Shown one piece after another: positions 36,875-45,800 of a stretch of 64,000 nt of DNA; within the stretch, counting starts at the first letter, position 1; every line of letters starts with the position of its first letter. The notes beneath the pieces are model-generated. The model did no database searches. It was not told the DNA's origin and saw nothing but the letters and a program-made list of their open reading frames with translations. The position numbers and the translations under genes are program-made. Origin of the DNA: Gimibacter soli (GTDB lineage Bacteria > Pseudomonadota > Alphaproteobacteria > Sphingomonadales > Kordiimonadaceae); the NCBI RefSeq assembly GCF_028463845.1, contig NZ_CP116805.1:3158001-3222000 (forward strand), given 5' to 3'.

Positions 36875-37213
36875 CTATTCACCAGAGAATGGCGCGGCTT
36901 CGGCAGCGGCATCAGTTACCTCACCCAGATATTCATCCCAGTCGTTTCTAACGGCCGGAGCCATATCGAACAAGACGTACAGATAGAGGCCCAAAAAGAC
37001 CGCCATGCCAATCCAGTATCGAACCGGATTTTTGCCCCGTGTGACCTTGTTCGCGCGGTGGGATACTTTTCCGGTTTCCGGGTGGCGACGCCTGCTGTAT
37101 CCGGACATGAGGAGCGTCTTGCTGGAGAACCCGTCAATCAACGAGTAAGCGATAAGAACGCCGAATGCACCGACGACCAACGTTCGAAGGGTCAAAAGGA
37201 TCAGGTCAGCCAT
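36875..37213 (-). CDS. small two-helix membrane protein
   Basis: A 112-residue protein, unassigned. ATG at 37213 gives MADLILLTLRTLVVGAFGVL, which is the first membrane helix (about 4-22); a basic, Arg/Lys-rich middle (residues 30-62) and a second helix (about 66-83, YWIGMAVFLGLYLYVLF) follow; the tail is acidic. The upstream stop of the solute-binding-like gene is 25 bases away, so it is probably the last gene of that run. Ribosome site is weak. It could interact with the adjacent envelope proteins, but nothing shows this. Confidence 0.65.
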   Translation of the reverse strand: MADLILLTLRTLVVGAFGVLIAYSLIDGFSSKTLLMSGYSRRRHPETGKVSHRANKVTRGKNPVRYWIGMAVFLGLYLYVLFDMAPAVRNDWDEYLGEVTDAAAEAAPFSGE

Positions 37214-37238
37214 CGAACGTATCCCGTGGTTATCCGGT

Positions 37239-37973
37239 TCAGCGCTGTGGCCGCGCATGATCACGCCAGCATTCGGAGGCGATATCGCGGCAGTAATCCA
37301 GCGGGAAATGCTTCTCGGCGATCATGGTCAGTTTCTCGGCCAGATCGGGGCGGGACGGGTTCACATAAACGAACACATCGACGGGTTCGACATCAGGCAG
37401 ACGCTCGATGATGGTGCCTTTCGGCAGCATTGCAGGCTGGCCGACAAGATAGGACGGCACCACAATCATGTCGAAACGGGCCATCGTGTCGAACACGTCT
37501 TCACCGGGCAGCAGGGGCACAGGATTATCAATACCGATCACCCGCACGGACAGCACCCCGCTCGGCACCCCGATCCGCCATTTGCGCCACGAGCCATCGT
37601 CGGGGATAGGCGGCGGCAAGGTGTCGTCGGCGTTGCGTTTGCGCACGCCCACGAGTTCAAGCCTCATGAAATAGGGTTTGATCTTGATGAGGGACGGCAA
37701 AGCGGCTTCCACCACATCGATCCGCATCACCTCGATATCCGCAAGGCCGGCTTCCACGGCGTAAACCGTGCGCATCTGCGGGAATTCACGGAATTCGGTG
37801 GTGACACCTTCGGCTGCCAGCAAGTCAGCCAGTTTTTCAGCAATCATGTGCCGCCCCGCCGACTTGGTGGTGGCGATGCGTGCCACCTCCTGCGTCGTCG
37901 CCTCTTTGACCGGCAAAGCATGGGCCCCGGGGGCGAGCAGCAGGGCGAGAGCGAAGGCGATCAGGCGTTCCAT
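37239..37973 (-). CDS. periplasmic solute-binding-like protein (family 3 type), orphan
   Basis: A 244-residue protein; ATG at 37973 is preferred over the ATG two codons upstream because GGGAGG then lies at a normal distance. A signal peptide spans about 1-20 (LIAFALALLLAPGAHA-LP). The remainder has the two-lobe pattern of bacterial extracellular solute-binding proteins (residues 30-230), with KWRIGVPSGVLSVRVIGIDN and MIVVPSYLVGQPAM in the second lobe and a C-terminal DIASECWRDHARPQR. No permease or ATPase is near, so it is an orphan. It might act in sensing or with a distant transporter. Confidence 0.7.
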   Translation of the reverse strand: MERLIAFALALLLAPGAHALPVKEATTQEVARIATTKSAGRHMIAEKLADLLAAEGVTTEFREFPQMRTVYAVEAGLADIEVMRIDVVEAALPSLIKIKPYFMRLELVGVRKRNADDTLPPPIPDDGSWRKWRIGVPSGVLSVRVIGIDNPVPLLPGEDVFDTMARFDMIVVPSYLVGQPAMLPKGTIIERLPDVEPVDVFVYVNPSRPDLAEKLTMIAEKHFPLDYCRDIASECWRDHARPQR

Positions 37974-37999
37974 CCGCATCCTCCCCGCTCCCGCGCTCG

Positions 38000-38740
38000 T
38001 CAGGCCGTCAGGACGATGGGCGCACCCTTCGTCACCACGAAGGTATGCTCGAACTGCGCGCCGTGCCCGCCGGAGGACAGCCGCAGCGTCCAGCCGTCGT
38101 CGTCCTCGTAATAATCGCGACTATGGGTCGCGAGGAAGGGTTCGATGGTCAGCACCATACCTTCCTTGAGGACGCCCTTGTCATGGGCGAAATACTCGTT
38201 CGCCACCGTCGGCTCCTCATGGATCCAACCGCCGACACCGTGGCCGTTCAGCCCCTGCACGATCTTGTAACCGGCGGTTTTCGCCTCGGTGGAGACCACC
38301 CGGCCGATCTCGTTGATCCGGGCGCCCGCCTTCGCGGCCAGCATGGCCTTGCGCTGGGTCTTTTTCGTGATGTCGAGCAGGCGTTGCAGCGCCGGGTCGA
38401 TGACACCAACCCCGAAGCTCGCGCCCGTGTCGCCGAAATAGCCGTTCTTTTCAGCCGATACGTCGATATTGACCAGCTCGCCTTCCTGCAGCGGCCGGTC
38501 ATTCGGGATACCGTGCGCCACAGCGTCGCCCACCGAAATGCAGGTGAAGCCGGGGAAATCATAGGCCAGCATCGGGGCCGAGCGCGCACCGGCGGCCTTC
38601 AGCAACTGGCCGCCCATGATATCCAGCTCACGCGGGGTGATGCCGGGGCGGATTGCCGCCGCCATGGCATTCAGCACATCGCGGCAGATACCGCCGATTT
38701 CCCTGAGGCCCGTCAGGTCGTCGTCATGATCAACCGTCAT
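38000..38740 (-). CDS. map: methionine aminopeptidase, type I
   Basis: A 246-residue M24A metallopeptidase that removes the initiator methionine. The N-terminal REIGGICRDVLNAMAAAIRPG and the metal ligands are visible: Asp in LVNIDVSAEKNGYFGDTG, His in GLNGHGVGGWIHEEP, Glu in VLTIEPFLA and the final Glu in GHGAQFEHTFVV. The alphaproteobacterial usual CGHGIG is GLNGHGVGGW here. Its start overlaps the chorismate mutase stop by four bases. The genome may hold a second map. Confidence 0.95.
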   Translation of the reverse strand: MTVDHDDDLTGLREIGGICRDVLNAMAAAIRPGITPRELDIMGGQLLKAAGARSAPMLAYDFPGFTCISVGDAVAHGIPNDRPLQEGELVNIDVSAEKNGYFGDTGASFGVGVIDPALQRLLDITKKTQRKAMLAAKAGARINEIGRVVSTEAKTAGYKIVQGLNGHGVGGWIHEEPTVANEYFAHDKGVLKEGMVLTIEPFLATHSRDYYEDDDGWTLRLSSGGHGAQFEHTFVVTKGAPIVLTA

Positions 38741-39036
38741 GGCGTCTCGCCGTCCCTGATCTGCTCGTGGTGGCGGATCACTTCCTTGATGATGAACTGC
38801 AAGAACTTTTCGCTGAATTCCGGGTCCAGATTGGCGGAATTGGCGAGCGAGCGCAGGCGTTCGATCTGCAATTGCTCCCGCGCTGGATCGGCCGGTGGCA
38901 AGCTGTGCTCTTTCTTGTAGAAGCCCACCTTTTTGGTGATCTTGAAACGCTCGGCCAGCATGAAAACGAGGGCTGCATCGATATTGTCGATGCTTTCCCG
39001 ATATTCTGTCAGTTTGCGCTGGTGATCTTCCTGCAT
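38737..39036 (-). CDS. chorismate mutase, AroQ class
   Basis: A 99-residue all-helical domain converting chorismate to prephenate. It has the AroQ pattern: RESIDNIDAALVFMLAERFKITKKVGFYKKEHSLPPADP, then REQLQIERLR and EKFLQFIIKEVIRHHEQIRD. ATG at 39036 gives the whole domain with no extension. It is a free-standing mutase, not fused to prephenate dehydratase. The gap to sppA is 10 bases and it overlaps map, so it sits in the sppA-map transcript. Confidence 0.9.
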   Translation of the reverse strand: MQEDHQRKLTEYRESIDNIDAALVFMLAERFKITKKVGFYKKEHSLPPADPAREQLQIERLRSLANSANLDPEFSEKFLQFIIKEVIRHHEQIRDGETP

Positions 39037-39046
39037 ATAGCCTGCC

Positions 39047-39967
39047 TTATAGTCCGAACCTGTTCCAGAAAAGCCGTTCCTCGATGGCGGCCAGAAGCCC
39101 GCCCGCCCAGTCGGCCGGGGCCGGAGCCTCACCCGACGAGGAACCGAGCCCGAAAAGCGCGCCAAGGCGCGGCTTGCGTTCGCCGATCACGCGGAAACGC
39201 ACCCGCTTGCCGAAGCGCGTGCGCATCAGGCTCCGCACATCGCCGATCCCGTCGATGAGGCCAAGCTTGACGGCTTCCGCGCCTGTGAACACATCGCCCG
39301 AGAAGATTTGCGCCCGTGTGCCCTTCAGCCGCGCGCCGCGCCGGTCGCGCACCATCGCCTTGAAATTCTCGTGGATCGCCGCCTGGATATCCTTCAGCCG
39401 CGCCACATCCTCCTCCTTGGTTTCGGAGAAGGTATCGAGCATGGCCTTGCGTTCGCCCGCTGTATAAAGCCGCCGTTCGATCCCGAACCGCTCGATCACC
39501 GCTTTCAGCCCGAAGCCCGAGGAAATAACCCCGATGGAGCCGACGATGGACGCTTCGTGCGCGAAAATCTCGTCGCCCGCCAGCGCCAGCATATAGCCGC
39601 CGGATGCCGCCACATCTTCAGCAAAGGCAATCACCGGCACATTCTTTTCAACCGCCATGGCACGGATGCGCTGGGCGATGAGCGCCGATTGAACGGGCGA
39701 GCCACCGGGCGAATTGATGACGAGCGCCACAGCCGCGAGGCCGGAGGTCGAAAAGGCCTGTTCGATCGGCCCGGCAAGGCCCGCCATATTCAGGGTGCGC
39801 TGGAAACGGCCGCCACCGGGCGAGATCACGCCGGTCAGCCGCAGCACCGCCACGCGCGGGCGAGGTTCGCCAAAAAAGCCACGCCACAGGCCTTTCACCG
39901 TGTCACGGGCCTTTTCATAAGGGGTTTGCGGCAGATCGGAGCCGCTATCGTCCACATGTTCCTGCAT
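39047..39967 (-). CDS. sppA: S49 family peptidase (SppA/SohB-like)
   Basis: A 306-residue serine peptidase. The nucleophile is Ser122 in ASGGYML and the general base Lys174 in AGERKAML, the Ser-Lys dyad of S49. LINSPGGSP (83-91 region) and VGSIGVISSGFGL (142-154) are family blocks. It lacks a clear membrane segment, unlike E. coli SppA, and matches the short single-domain form. It probably digests membrane-released signal peptides or other small membrane peptides. It lies 9 bases after the tRNA methyltransferase-like gene. Confidence 0.9.
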   Translation of the reverse strand: MQEHVDDSGSDLPQTPYEKARDTVKGLWRGFFGEPRPRVAVLRLTGVISPGGGRFQRTLNMAGLAGPIEQAFSTSGLAAVALVINSPGGSPVQSALIAQRIRAMAVEKNVPVIAFAEDVAASGGYMLALAGDEIFAHEASIVGSIGVISSGFGLKAVIERFGIERRLYTAGERKAMLDTFSETKEEDVARLKDIQAAIHENFKAMVRDRRGARLKGTRAQIFSGDVFTGAEAVKLGLIDGIGDVRSLMRTRFGKRVRFRVIGERKPRLGALFGLGSSSGEAPAPADWAGGLLAAIEERLFWNRFGL

Positions 39968-39976
39968 CAGAGTTGA

Positions 39977-40789
39977 TTAACCGCTTTGCCGGCCCTTCGC
40001 AAAGGCTTTCAGGTCCAGCGGTTGCATCTGACGCAGGATTGATTCCGCTTCCGGCGTATTCAGCCCGTCGGCGCCGTGCATCACCATGCCGGGCAGCAGG
40101 TGCGCCACCCCGCGTGTGCCCTTGCGCGCCTGAATGATCACACGCTTGGCCGGGATACCGACCTTGGGCCACATCGGGAAGATCGTCACGTCCCCCGCCT
40201 GCCGGTGAAGGTGCGCGATCACCTCGTCCATCCGGTCGGCGCGGTAAACGATGCTGATGGTGCCTTTCGGCTTCACCTGATGCAGACAGAACCTGATCCA
40301 GTCCTTCAGGCTGCCGGTCAGTTCCATATTGGCGAGGCCCTTGTTGACGCCGGGCGAGCGCAGCGCCGTGCCTGCCGCCAGATAGGGCGGATTGACCATC
40401 GCATGGTCGTAAGTACCTTCGGGGCCAGCAAGATCGGTGATGCAGCCCTTGCGGACACGCACCTGCGCGCTCAGCCCGTTCAGCTCGATATTGCGGCTGG
40501 CGAAGGCGAGCATTTCGTCCTGCAATTCAACGCCTTCCACCATCACGCCCGGCACCCGGCGCGCGAGGCAAAGGGATGCCCCACCCGTGCCGACGCCGCC
40601 TTCGATCACCCGTTCGCCGGGCTTCGCGGGCACAGTGGCGGCGAGCATCACCGTATCCATCGAAACGCGATAGCCATCGCGCGGCTGCAGGATGCGGATG
40701 GCCCCGCCCAGAAGATAATCGAACGAAGTCCCTGCCTCATCGAGGCCGGGGCGGCTTTCGTCGTCACTTGCGGGCCTTGTATCGGGCAC
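39977..40789 (-). CDS. tRNA1(Val) adenine-N6 methyltransferase-like (TrmN6)
   Basis: A 270-residue SAM-dependent methyltransferase. GTG at 40789 is chosen since GAGGAA lies about nine bases upstream. The SAM-binding motif is EGGVGTGG (63-70); the catalytic N-6 adenine motif NPPY is at 133-136. The C-terminal segment with HLLPGMVMHG matches the TrmN6 (YfiC)-type. Expected reaction is m6A37 in tRNA1(Val), though other RNAs are possible. First gene of the run trmN6-sppA-chorismate mutase-map. Confidence 0.85.
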   Translation of the reverse strand: MPDTRPASDDESRPGLDEAGTSFDYLLGGAIRILQPRDGYRVSMDTVMLAATVPAKPGERVIEGGVGTGGASLCLARRVPGVMVEGVELQDEMLAFASRNIELNGLSAQVRVRKGCITDLAGPEGTYDHAMVNPPYLAAGTALRSPGVNKGLANMELTGSLKDWIRFCLHQVKPKGTISIVYRADRMDEVIAHLHRQAGDVTIFPMWPKVGIPAKRVIIQARKGTRGVAHLLPGMVMHGADGLNTPEAESILRQMQPLDLKAFAKGRQSG

Positions 40790-40994
40790 GGGGAAAGGTT
40801 CCTCGCGGAAGATTGATGCTGGGCCGGAGTGTAGCCTGAAAGGCGGGCACGTCAAAGCCAACTCGCGTGCGCAGCGGTGAGGTACCCTGCGGCAATGGCG
40901 CACATCTTGGCCGCTTATTCTTGCAACGCGCGGGCGGCAGCCTTATTGTCCAGCCCGAAGCCAACCATCCAGTACCGCTTACAAGAGGCCCAAC

Positions 40995-42023
40995 ATGCCC
41001 GCCAGTCTTGCGCCCGTTCAGAGTGCCGAAAAAGTCAAAGCCGCCGCTGCCGCGATCGATGCGCTGCAAGCCCTGGTGGCTGACGACATGCGCGAGGTGA
41101 ACAAGACGATCATCGACCGCATGCAAAGCCCGGTCGTGCTGATCCCGCAACTGGCCGGCCACCTGATCGCCTCGGGCGGCAAACGCCTGCGCCCGCTCCT
41201 CACCCTCGCCTCCGGCCAGCTGATCGGCTACGAAGGCCGCCGCCATATCAAGCTCGCTGCCTGTGTGGAATTCATCCACACCGCAACGCTGTTGCATGAT
41301 GACGTGGTGGACGAATCGAAACTGCGCCGGGGCCAGGAAACCGCGAACGAAATCTGGGGCAATCAGGCGAGCGTCCTTGTTGGCGATTTCCTTTTCTCCC
41401 GCGCGTTCGAACTGATGGTGGAAGACGGCAATCTCCGCGTCCTCGCCATCCTGTCCCGTGCCTCCTCGATCATCGCCGAAGGCGAGGTGCTGCAGCTGAC
41501 GACCGCGAATGACCTGTCGACGAGCGAAGACACCTACCTCGAGGTGATTGCGGCCAAAACCGCGGCGCTTTTTGCCGCGGCCTGCGAGGTAACCGGTGTA
41601 GTTTCCGAACAGGGCGAAAAAGTCGAGGAAGCCCTTGCCGCCTACGGCCGCTATCTCGGTATCGCTTTCCAGATCGTTGATGACGCGCTTGATTATTCCG
41701 CCAAGCAGGCAACGCTCGGCAAAACCGTGGGCGACGACTTCCGCGAGGGCAAGGTGACGCTGCCCGTGCTGCTCGCATGGCGGCGCGGCACCGATGACGA
41801 GCGCACCTTCTGGCGCCGCACGATGGAAGACCTTGACCAGCAGCCGGGCGACCTTGAGCGCGCCATTCACCTGATGGGCCAGCACAACGCCCTGACCGAT
41901 ACGCTGGAACGCGCCCGCCACTATGGCGCCATGGCCAAGGATGCACTGGCCATCTTCCCCGCTTCCGACGCCAAGCAGATCCTGATGGGCGTCGTCGATT
42001 TCTGCATCGAACGGGGTTATTGA
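40995..42023 (+). CDS. ispB: polyprenyl diphosphate synthase (octa-/decaprenyl)
   Basis: A 342-residue trans-prenyltransferase that builds the ubiquinone side chain from IPP and an allylic starter. The two aspartate-rich motifs are DDVVD (102-106) and DDALD (229-233). GGKRLRPLL (61-69) and GEVLQL (163-168) are family signatures. Chain length cannot be read; Q-10 in many alphaproteobacteria would make this decaprenyl. The N-terminal 20 residues are Ala-rich. It follows the divergent trmN6-like gene by about 205 bases and is followed by tRNA-Pro. Confidence 0.92.
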   Translation: MPASLAPVQSAEKVKAAAAAIDALQALVADDMREVNKTIIDRMQSPVVLIPQLAGHLIASGGKRLRPLLTLASGQLIGYEGRRHIKLAACVEFIHTATLLHDDVVDESKLRRGQETANEIWGNQASVLVGDFLFSRAFELMVEDGNLRVLAILSRASSIIAEGEVLQLTTANDLSTSEDTYLEVIAAKTAALFAAACEVTGVVSEQGEKVEEALAAYGRYLGIAFQIVDDALDYSAKQATLGKTVGDDFREGKVTLPVLLAWRRGTDDERTFWRRTMEDLDQQPGDLERAIHLMGQHNALTDTLERARHYGAMAKDALAIFPASDAKQILMGVVDFCIERGY

Positions 42024-42127
42024 AAAAGCATCACAAGGGGTGAAAAAGCCCCTTGCGCACCCCCGCCCCGGACGTTATACAGACGCCCGCGCTAACACGC
42101 ACCCTCGTCCCAGTTCGACTATACCAT

Positions 42128-42204
42128 CGGGGAATAGCTCAGCCTGGTAGAGCACTGTGTTCGGGACGCAGGGGCCGGAGGTTCGAATCCTCTTTCCCCG
42201 ACCA
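42128..42204 (+). tRNA. tRNA-Pro (CGG)
   Basis: A 77-base cloverleaf. Acceptor stem CGGGGAA (42128-42134) pairs with TTCCCCG (42194-42200), with a templated ACCA end. D-arm GCTC...GAGC, anticodon stem CTGTG/CGCAG with loop TTCGGGA (anticodon CGG, Pro), T-arm GGAGG-TTCGAAT-CCTCT. Followed at once by a terminator. Confidence 0.95.
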
Positions 42205-42210
42205 ATATGG

Positions 42211-42246
42211 AAGCCGCTCCTTTTCGAAGGGGCGGCTTTCGTGCTT
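42211..42246 (+). terminator. terminator after tRNA-Pro
   Basis: Stem AAGCCGCTCCTT (42211-42222) with AAGGGGCGGCTT (42227-42238), one G-T pair, loop TTCG, followed by TCGTGCTTT. It lies seven bases after the tRNA and between it and the convergent Lrp-type gene. Confidence 0.8.
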
Positions 42247-42255
42247 TAGGGGGCT

Positions 42256-42726
42256 TCAATCCGTCCCCGGATCGACCACGGTTTCCATCACCGCGAAGGT
42301 GGAGGTGTGGGAAACGTGCGGCAGGGACGAGATTTTCTCGCCAAGCACGGTGCGGTACTCGGTCATGTCCTTGGTCCGCACTTTCAGAAGATAATCGAAG
42401 CTCGCCGCCATCATGTGGCACTGGGTGACCTCGGGTATCTTGCGGACGGCGTCATTGAAGGCATTCAGGGCTTCGGACCGCGTGTCCGACACGGTCACCT
42501 GCACATAGGCGATATGGCCGGCCGCAAGCTTGGTGTGGTTGATCAGCGCCGTATAGCCGAGGATATAGCCGTCCCGTTCCAGCCGTTTCAGGCGGTTCAG
42601 GCACGGGGTTTTGGATATCCCCACCTTTTCAGCAAGGTCCGTTACCGTGATCCGCGCATTCTGGCGCATCTGGCGGATGATATTCTGGTCTATCTTGTCG
42701 AGTTGCACTGTATTGCCGGCTTTCAT
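42256..42726 (-). CDS. Lrp/AsnC family regulator, probable PutR
   Basis: A 156-residue Lrp-family regulator. The N-terminal winged helix-turn-helix (about 10-55, IDQNIIRQMRQNARITVTDLA then VGISKTPCLNRLKRLERDGY) is followed by the RAM ligand domain (about 70-150, AYVQVTVSDTRSEALNAF, VRKIPEVTQCHMMAASFDYLL). It is divergent from putA with 134 bases between starts. Known PutR proteins in alphaproteobacteria activate putA in response to proline; this one is assigned that role by position and family. Confidence 0.85.
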   Translation of the reverse strand: MKAGNTVQLDKIDQNIIRQMRQNARITVTDLAEKVGISKTPCLNRLKRLERDGYILGYTALINHTKLAAGHIAYVQVTVSDTRSEALNAFNDAVRKIPEVTQCHMMAASFDYLLKVRTKDMTEYRTVLGEKISSLPHVSHTSTFAVMETVVDPGTD

Positions 42727-42860
42727 GGATCAAAGTATGCATCATGATAACCAATAATAGTCCATTCGTCCATTTTTTGACGCACTATGGCGCAAACGCA
42801 CCGGAAGGTTTCTGATATGATGACGGCCTGATTTTCCCCTGCCTGCCGGAGACCCTCGCC
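42727..42860. promoter_or_regulatory. putR-putA divergent promoter region
   Basis: A 134-base region. For putA a -10 TATGAT (42816-42821) lies 40 bases before the ATG; the -35 (CAAACG at 17 bases) is poor, as expected for an activated promoter. A short palindrome ATCATGAT sits near 42741. Low GC relative to neighbours suggests regulator binding, not proven. Confidence 0.35.
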
Positions 42861-45800
42861 ATGGCCGACAACAACAAGAAGCCGAGCCTTACTGACCGCC
42901 GCGCCGCCATCCGCGCCCATTATCTGATGGACGAGGCCGAGATGGTGACGACGCTGCAGTCGATTGCCGATTTCACGCCCGAGATGCGCGGCCGGATCGC
43001 AGCCGCCGGCGCCGAGCTTGTCTCGCAGGTGCGGGGCACCACCACACCGGGCCTGATGGAAGCGTTTCTGGCAGAATACGGCCTTTCAACCCGCGAGGGC
43101 GTGGCACTGATGTGCCTGTCGGAAGCCCTGCTGCGCGTGCCCGACAGCACCACGATTGACGAACTGATCGAGGACAAAATCGCCGGCGGCGCGTGGGACG
43201 ACCATCTGGGCCAGTCGATTTCCGGTATCGTCAATCTGTCGAGCTACGGCCTCAAGATCACCGCCGGGCTTTTCGAGGAAGGCACCAGCGACCTGACCGA
43301 CACCCTGCGCGGCCTTGCGCGGCGCCTCGGTGCGCCTGCCGTGCGGTCGGTCGTGAAACTCATCATGAAAGAACTAGGCCGCCAGTTCGTGCTCGGCGAG
43401 ACCATCGAAAAGGCCACAACCCGCGCCCGCACGCGGGAGGCCGAAGGCTTCCGCTACAGCTATGACATGCTGGGCGAAGCCGCCAAAACGGCTGCTGACG
43501 CCGAAACCTTCTTCAAGGATTATATGAAGGCAATCCGGCACCTGACGCCGATCTGCAAGGGCGATCATGCCTCCAACCCCGGCATTTCAATCAAGCTTTC
43601 GGCGCTGCATCCCCGGTATGAATGGGCCCACCGCGAGCGCGTGATGGCTGAACTGGCGCCCAAGGTGCTCGATCTCGCCATCGCCGCCAAGGCCGCCAAC
43701 ATGGGCCTCAATATCGACGCCGAGGAAGCCGACCGGCTCGATCTTTCGCTCGATATTATCGAACACGTGCTGGCGAGCCCTGCGCTGGCCGGGTGGGATG
43801 GTTTTGGCATCGTCGTGCAGGCTTACGGCAAGCGCGCGATGTTCGTGCTGGATCACCTGTATGATCTTGCCACGTCGCTCGACCGCAAGATCATGGTGCG
43901 GCTGGTGAAGGGCGCCTATTGGGACGCCGAAATCAAGCGCGCACAGGTTCTGGGCCTCACCGGCTATCCCGTTTATACAAGGAAGCCGCATTCGGACATT
44001 TCCTATGCCGCCGGTGTCCGCAAGCTCAGGGGCATGCTGGACCGCATCTACCCCCAGTTCGCCACCCACAATGCCCACACGGTCGCGACCGTGCTGGAGC
44101 TGTTCGACGGGGTCGACACGGGCAAATACGAATTCCAGCGCCTGCATGGCATGGGCCAGTCGATCTATGACGTGATGCGCCGCGACCGGGGCATCAACTG
44201 CCGCATCTATGCGCCCGTCGGCGTGCACCGCGACCTCCTGGCCTATCTTGTCCGCCGCCTCCTTGAAAACGGCGCGAACTCGAGCTTCGTAAACCAGCTG
44301 TATGACGACAAGGTCTCGCCCGAAAAGGTGGCAAGCGACCCGTTCGAACTGGCGGCTGTGGCACCGAAGGCAAGCCTGCCGCTGCCGCCGGCGCTGTTCG
44401 GCGAAGACCGGGTCAATGCCAAAGGGTTCGATCTCAACGATCCGACCACGCTGGATGCAGTGGAGGCAGCCCGCGGCGCCTTCCGCACCCACCAATGGCA
44501 GGCCGGCCCGCTGGTCGCCGAGATGGCGGAGGTGAAGCGCCCGAGCCACCATCTGATCAACCCGGCGGACCCCAAGGATGTGGTCGGCACCGTCACCGAT
44601 GCCGTGGCCGCCGATATCGACGCTGCCTTCAAGGCCGCAGCGGCTGCCCGCCCCGGCTGGACCGCCCGCCCGCCTGCCGAGCGCGCTGCGCTCCTCGACC
44701 GCGCTGCCGACCTGATGGAAGCCCGCTCGGGCGAGATTTTCGCCCTCCTCGCCCGCGAGGCCGGCAAGATCATGCCGGACGCTGTGGCTGAACTCCGCGA
44801 AGCCGTCGATTTCCTGCGCTATTACGCCAAGGAAGGCCGCCGCCACCCGAGCTACCGCAAGCCGCGCGGCACCTTCGTCTGCATTTCGCCCTGGAATTTC
44901 CCGCTCGCCATCTTCACGGGCCAGATTGCAGCGGCGCTCGCCACTGGCAACACGGTGATCGCGAAACCGGCGGAACAGACGCCGCTCATCGCCTTCCTCG
45001 CTGTTTCGCTGATGCATGAAGCCGGCGTGCCGCTTGCGGTGCTGCAACTGCTGCCGGGTGACGGGCCGACCGTTGGCGCGCCGCTTACCTCGCATCCTGA
45101 CGTGGGCGGGGTTTGCTTCACGGGCTCGACCGATACCGCCCGCGCCATCAACCGCTCGGTCGCTGGCACCCGCGACGGCACAGTGCCGCTCATTGCCGAA
45201 ACCGGCGGGCTGAATGCGATGATCGTGGATTCGACCGCGCTGCCCGAACAGGCGGTGCGCGATATCCTTGGCTCCGCGTTCCAGAGCGCAGGTCAGCGCT
45301 GCTCGGCCCTGCGCATCCTTTACCTGCAGGAAGATATCAAGGACCGCTTCCTGACGATGCTCTACGGCGCGATGGATGAGCTCTCCATCGGCCTGCCGTG
45401 GCACCATATCACTGACGTTGGCCCCGTGATCGATGCCGAAGCCTATGAAGGCATCATGGGCTATATCCGCGAACAGGCGGCTGCGCGCCGCGTTGTCCGC
45501 TCGCTTGATGTGCCTGACGCCGGCTTCTTCGTGCCGCCAACTGTCGTAAAGGTGAACGGCATCGAGGATATGCCGCGCGAGATTTTCGGCCCCGTCCTCC
45601 ATATCGCCACCTTCAAGGCCGAAGAGCTGATGGATGTGGTGGAGGCGATCAATGCCAAGGGCTTCGGCCTCACCATGGGCCTGCATTCGCGGATCGATGA
45701 CCGCGTGGCAGCCGTGAAGGCCGCCGCCCATGTCGGCAACCTCTATATCAACCGCAACCAGATTGGTGCTGTTGTCGGCTCACAGCCTTTCGGCGGTGAG

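Noticed and set aside
43587-45731. Minus-strand open frame of about 714 codons
   Set aside because: It is antisense to putA, which is intact with all catalytic motifs.
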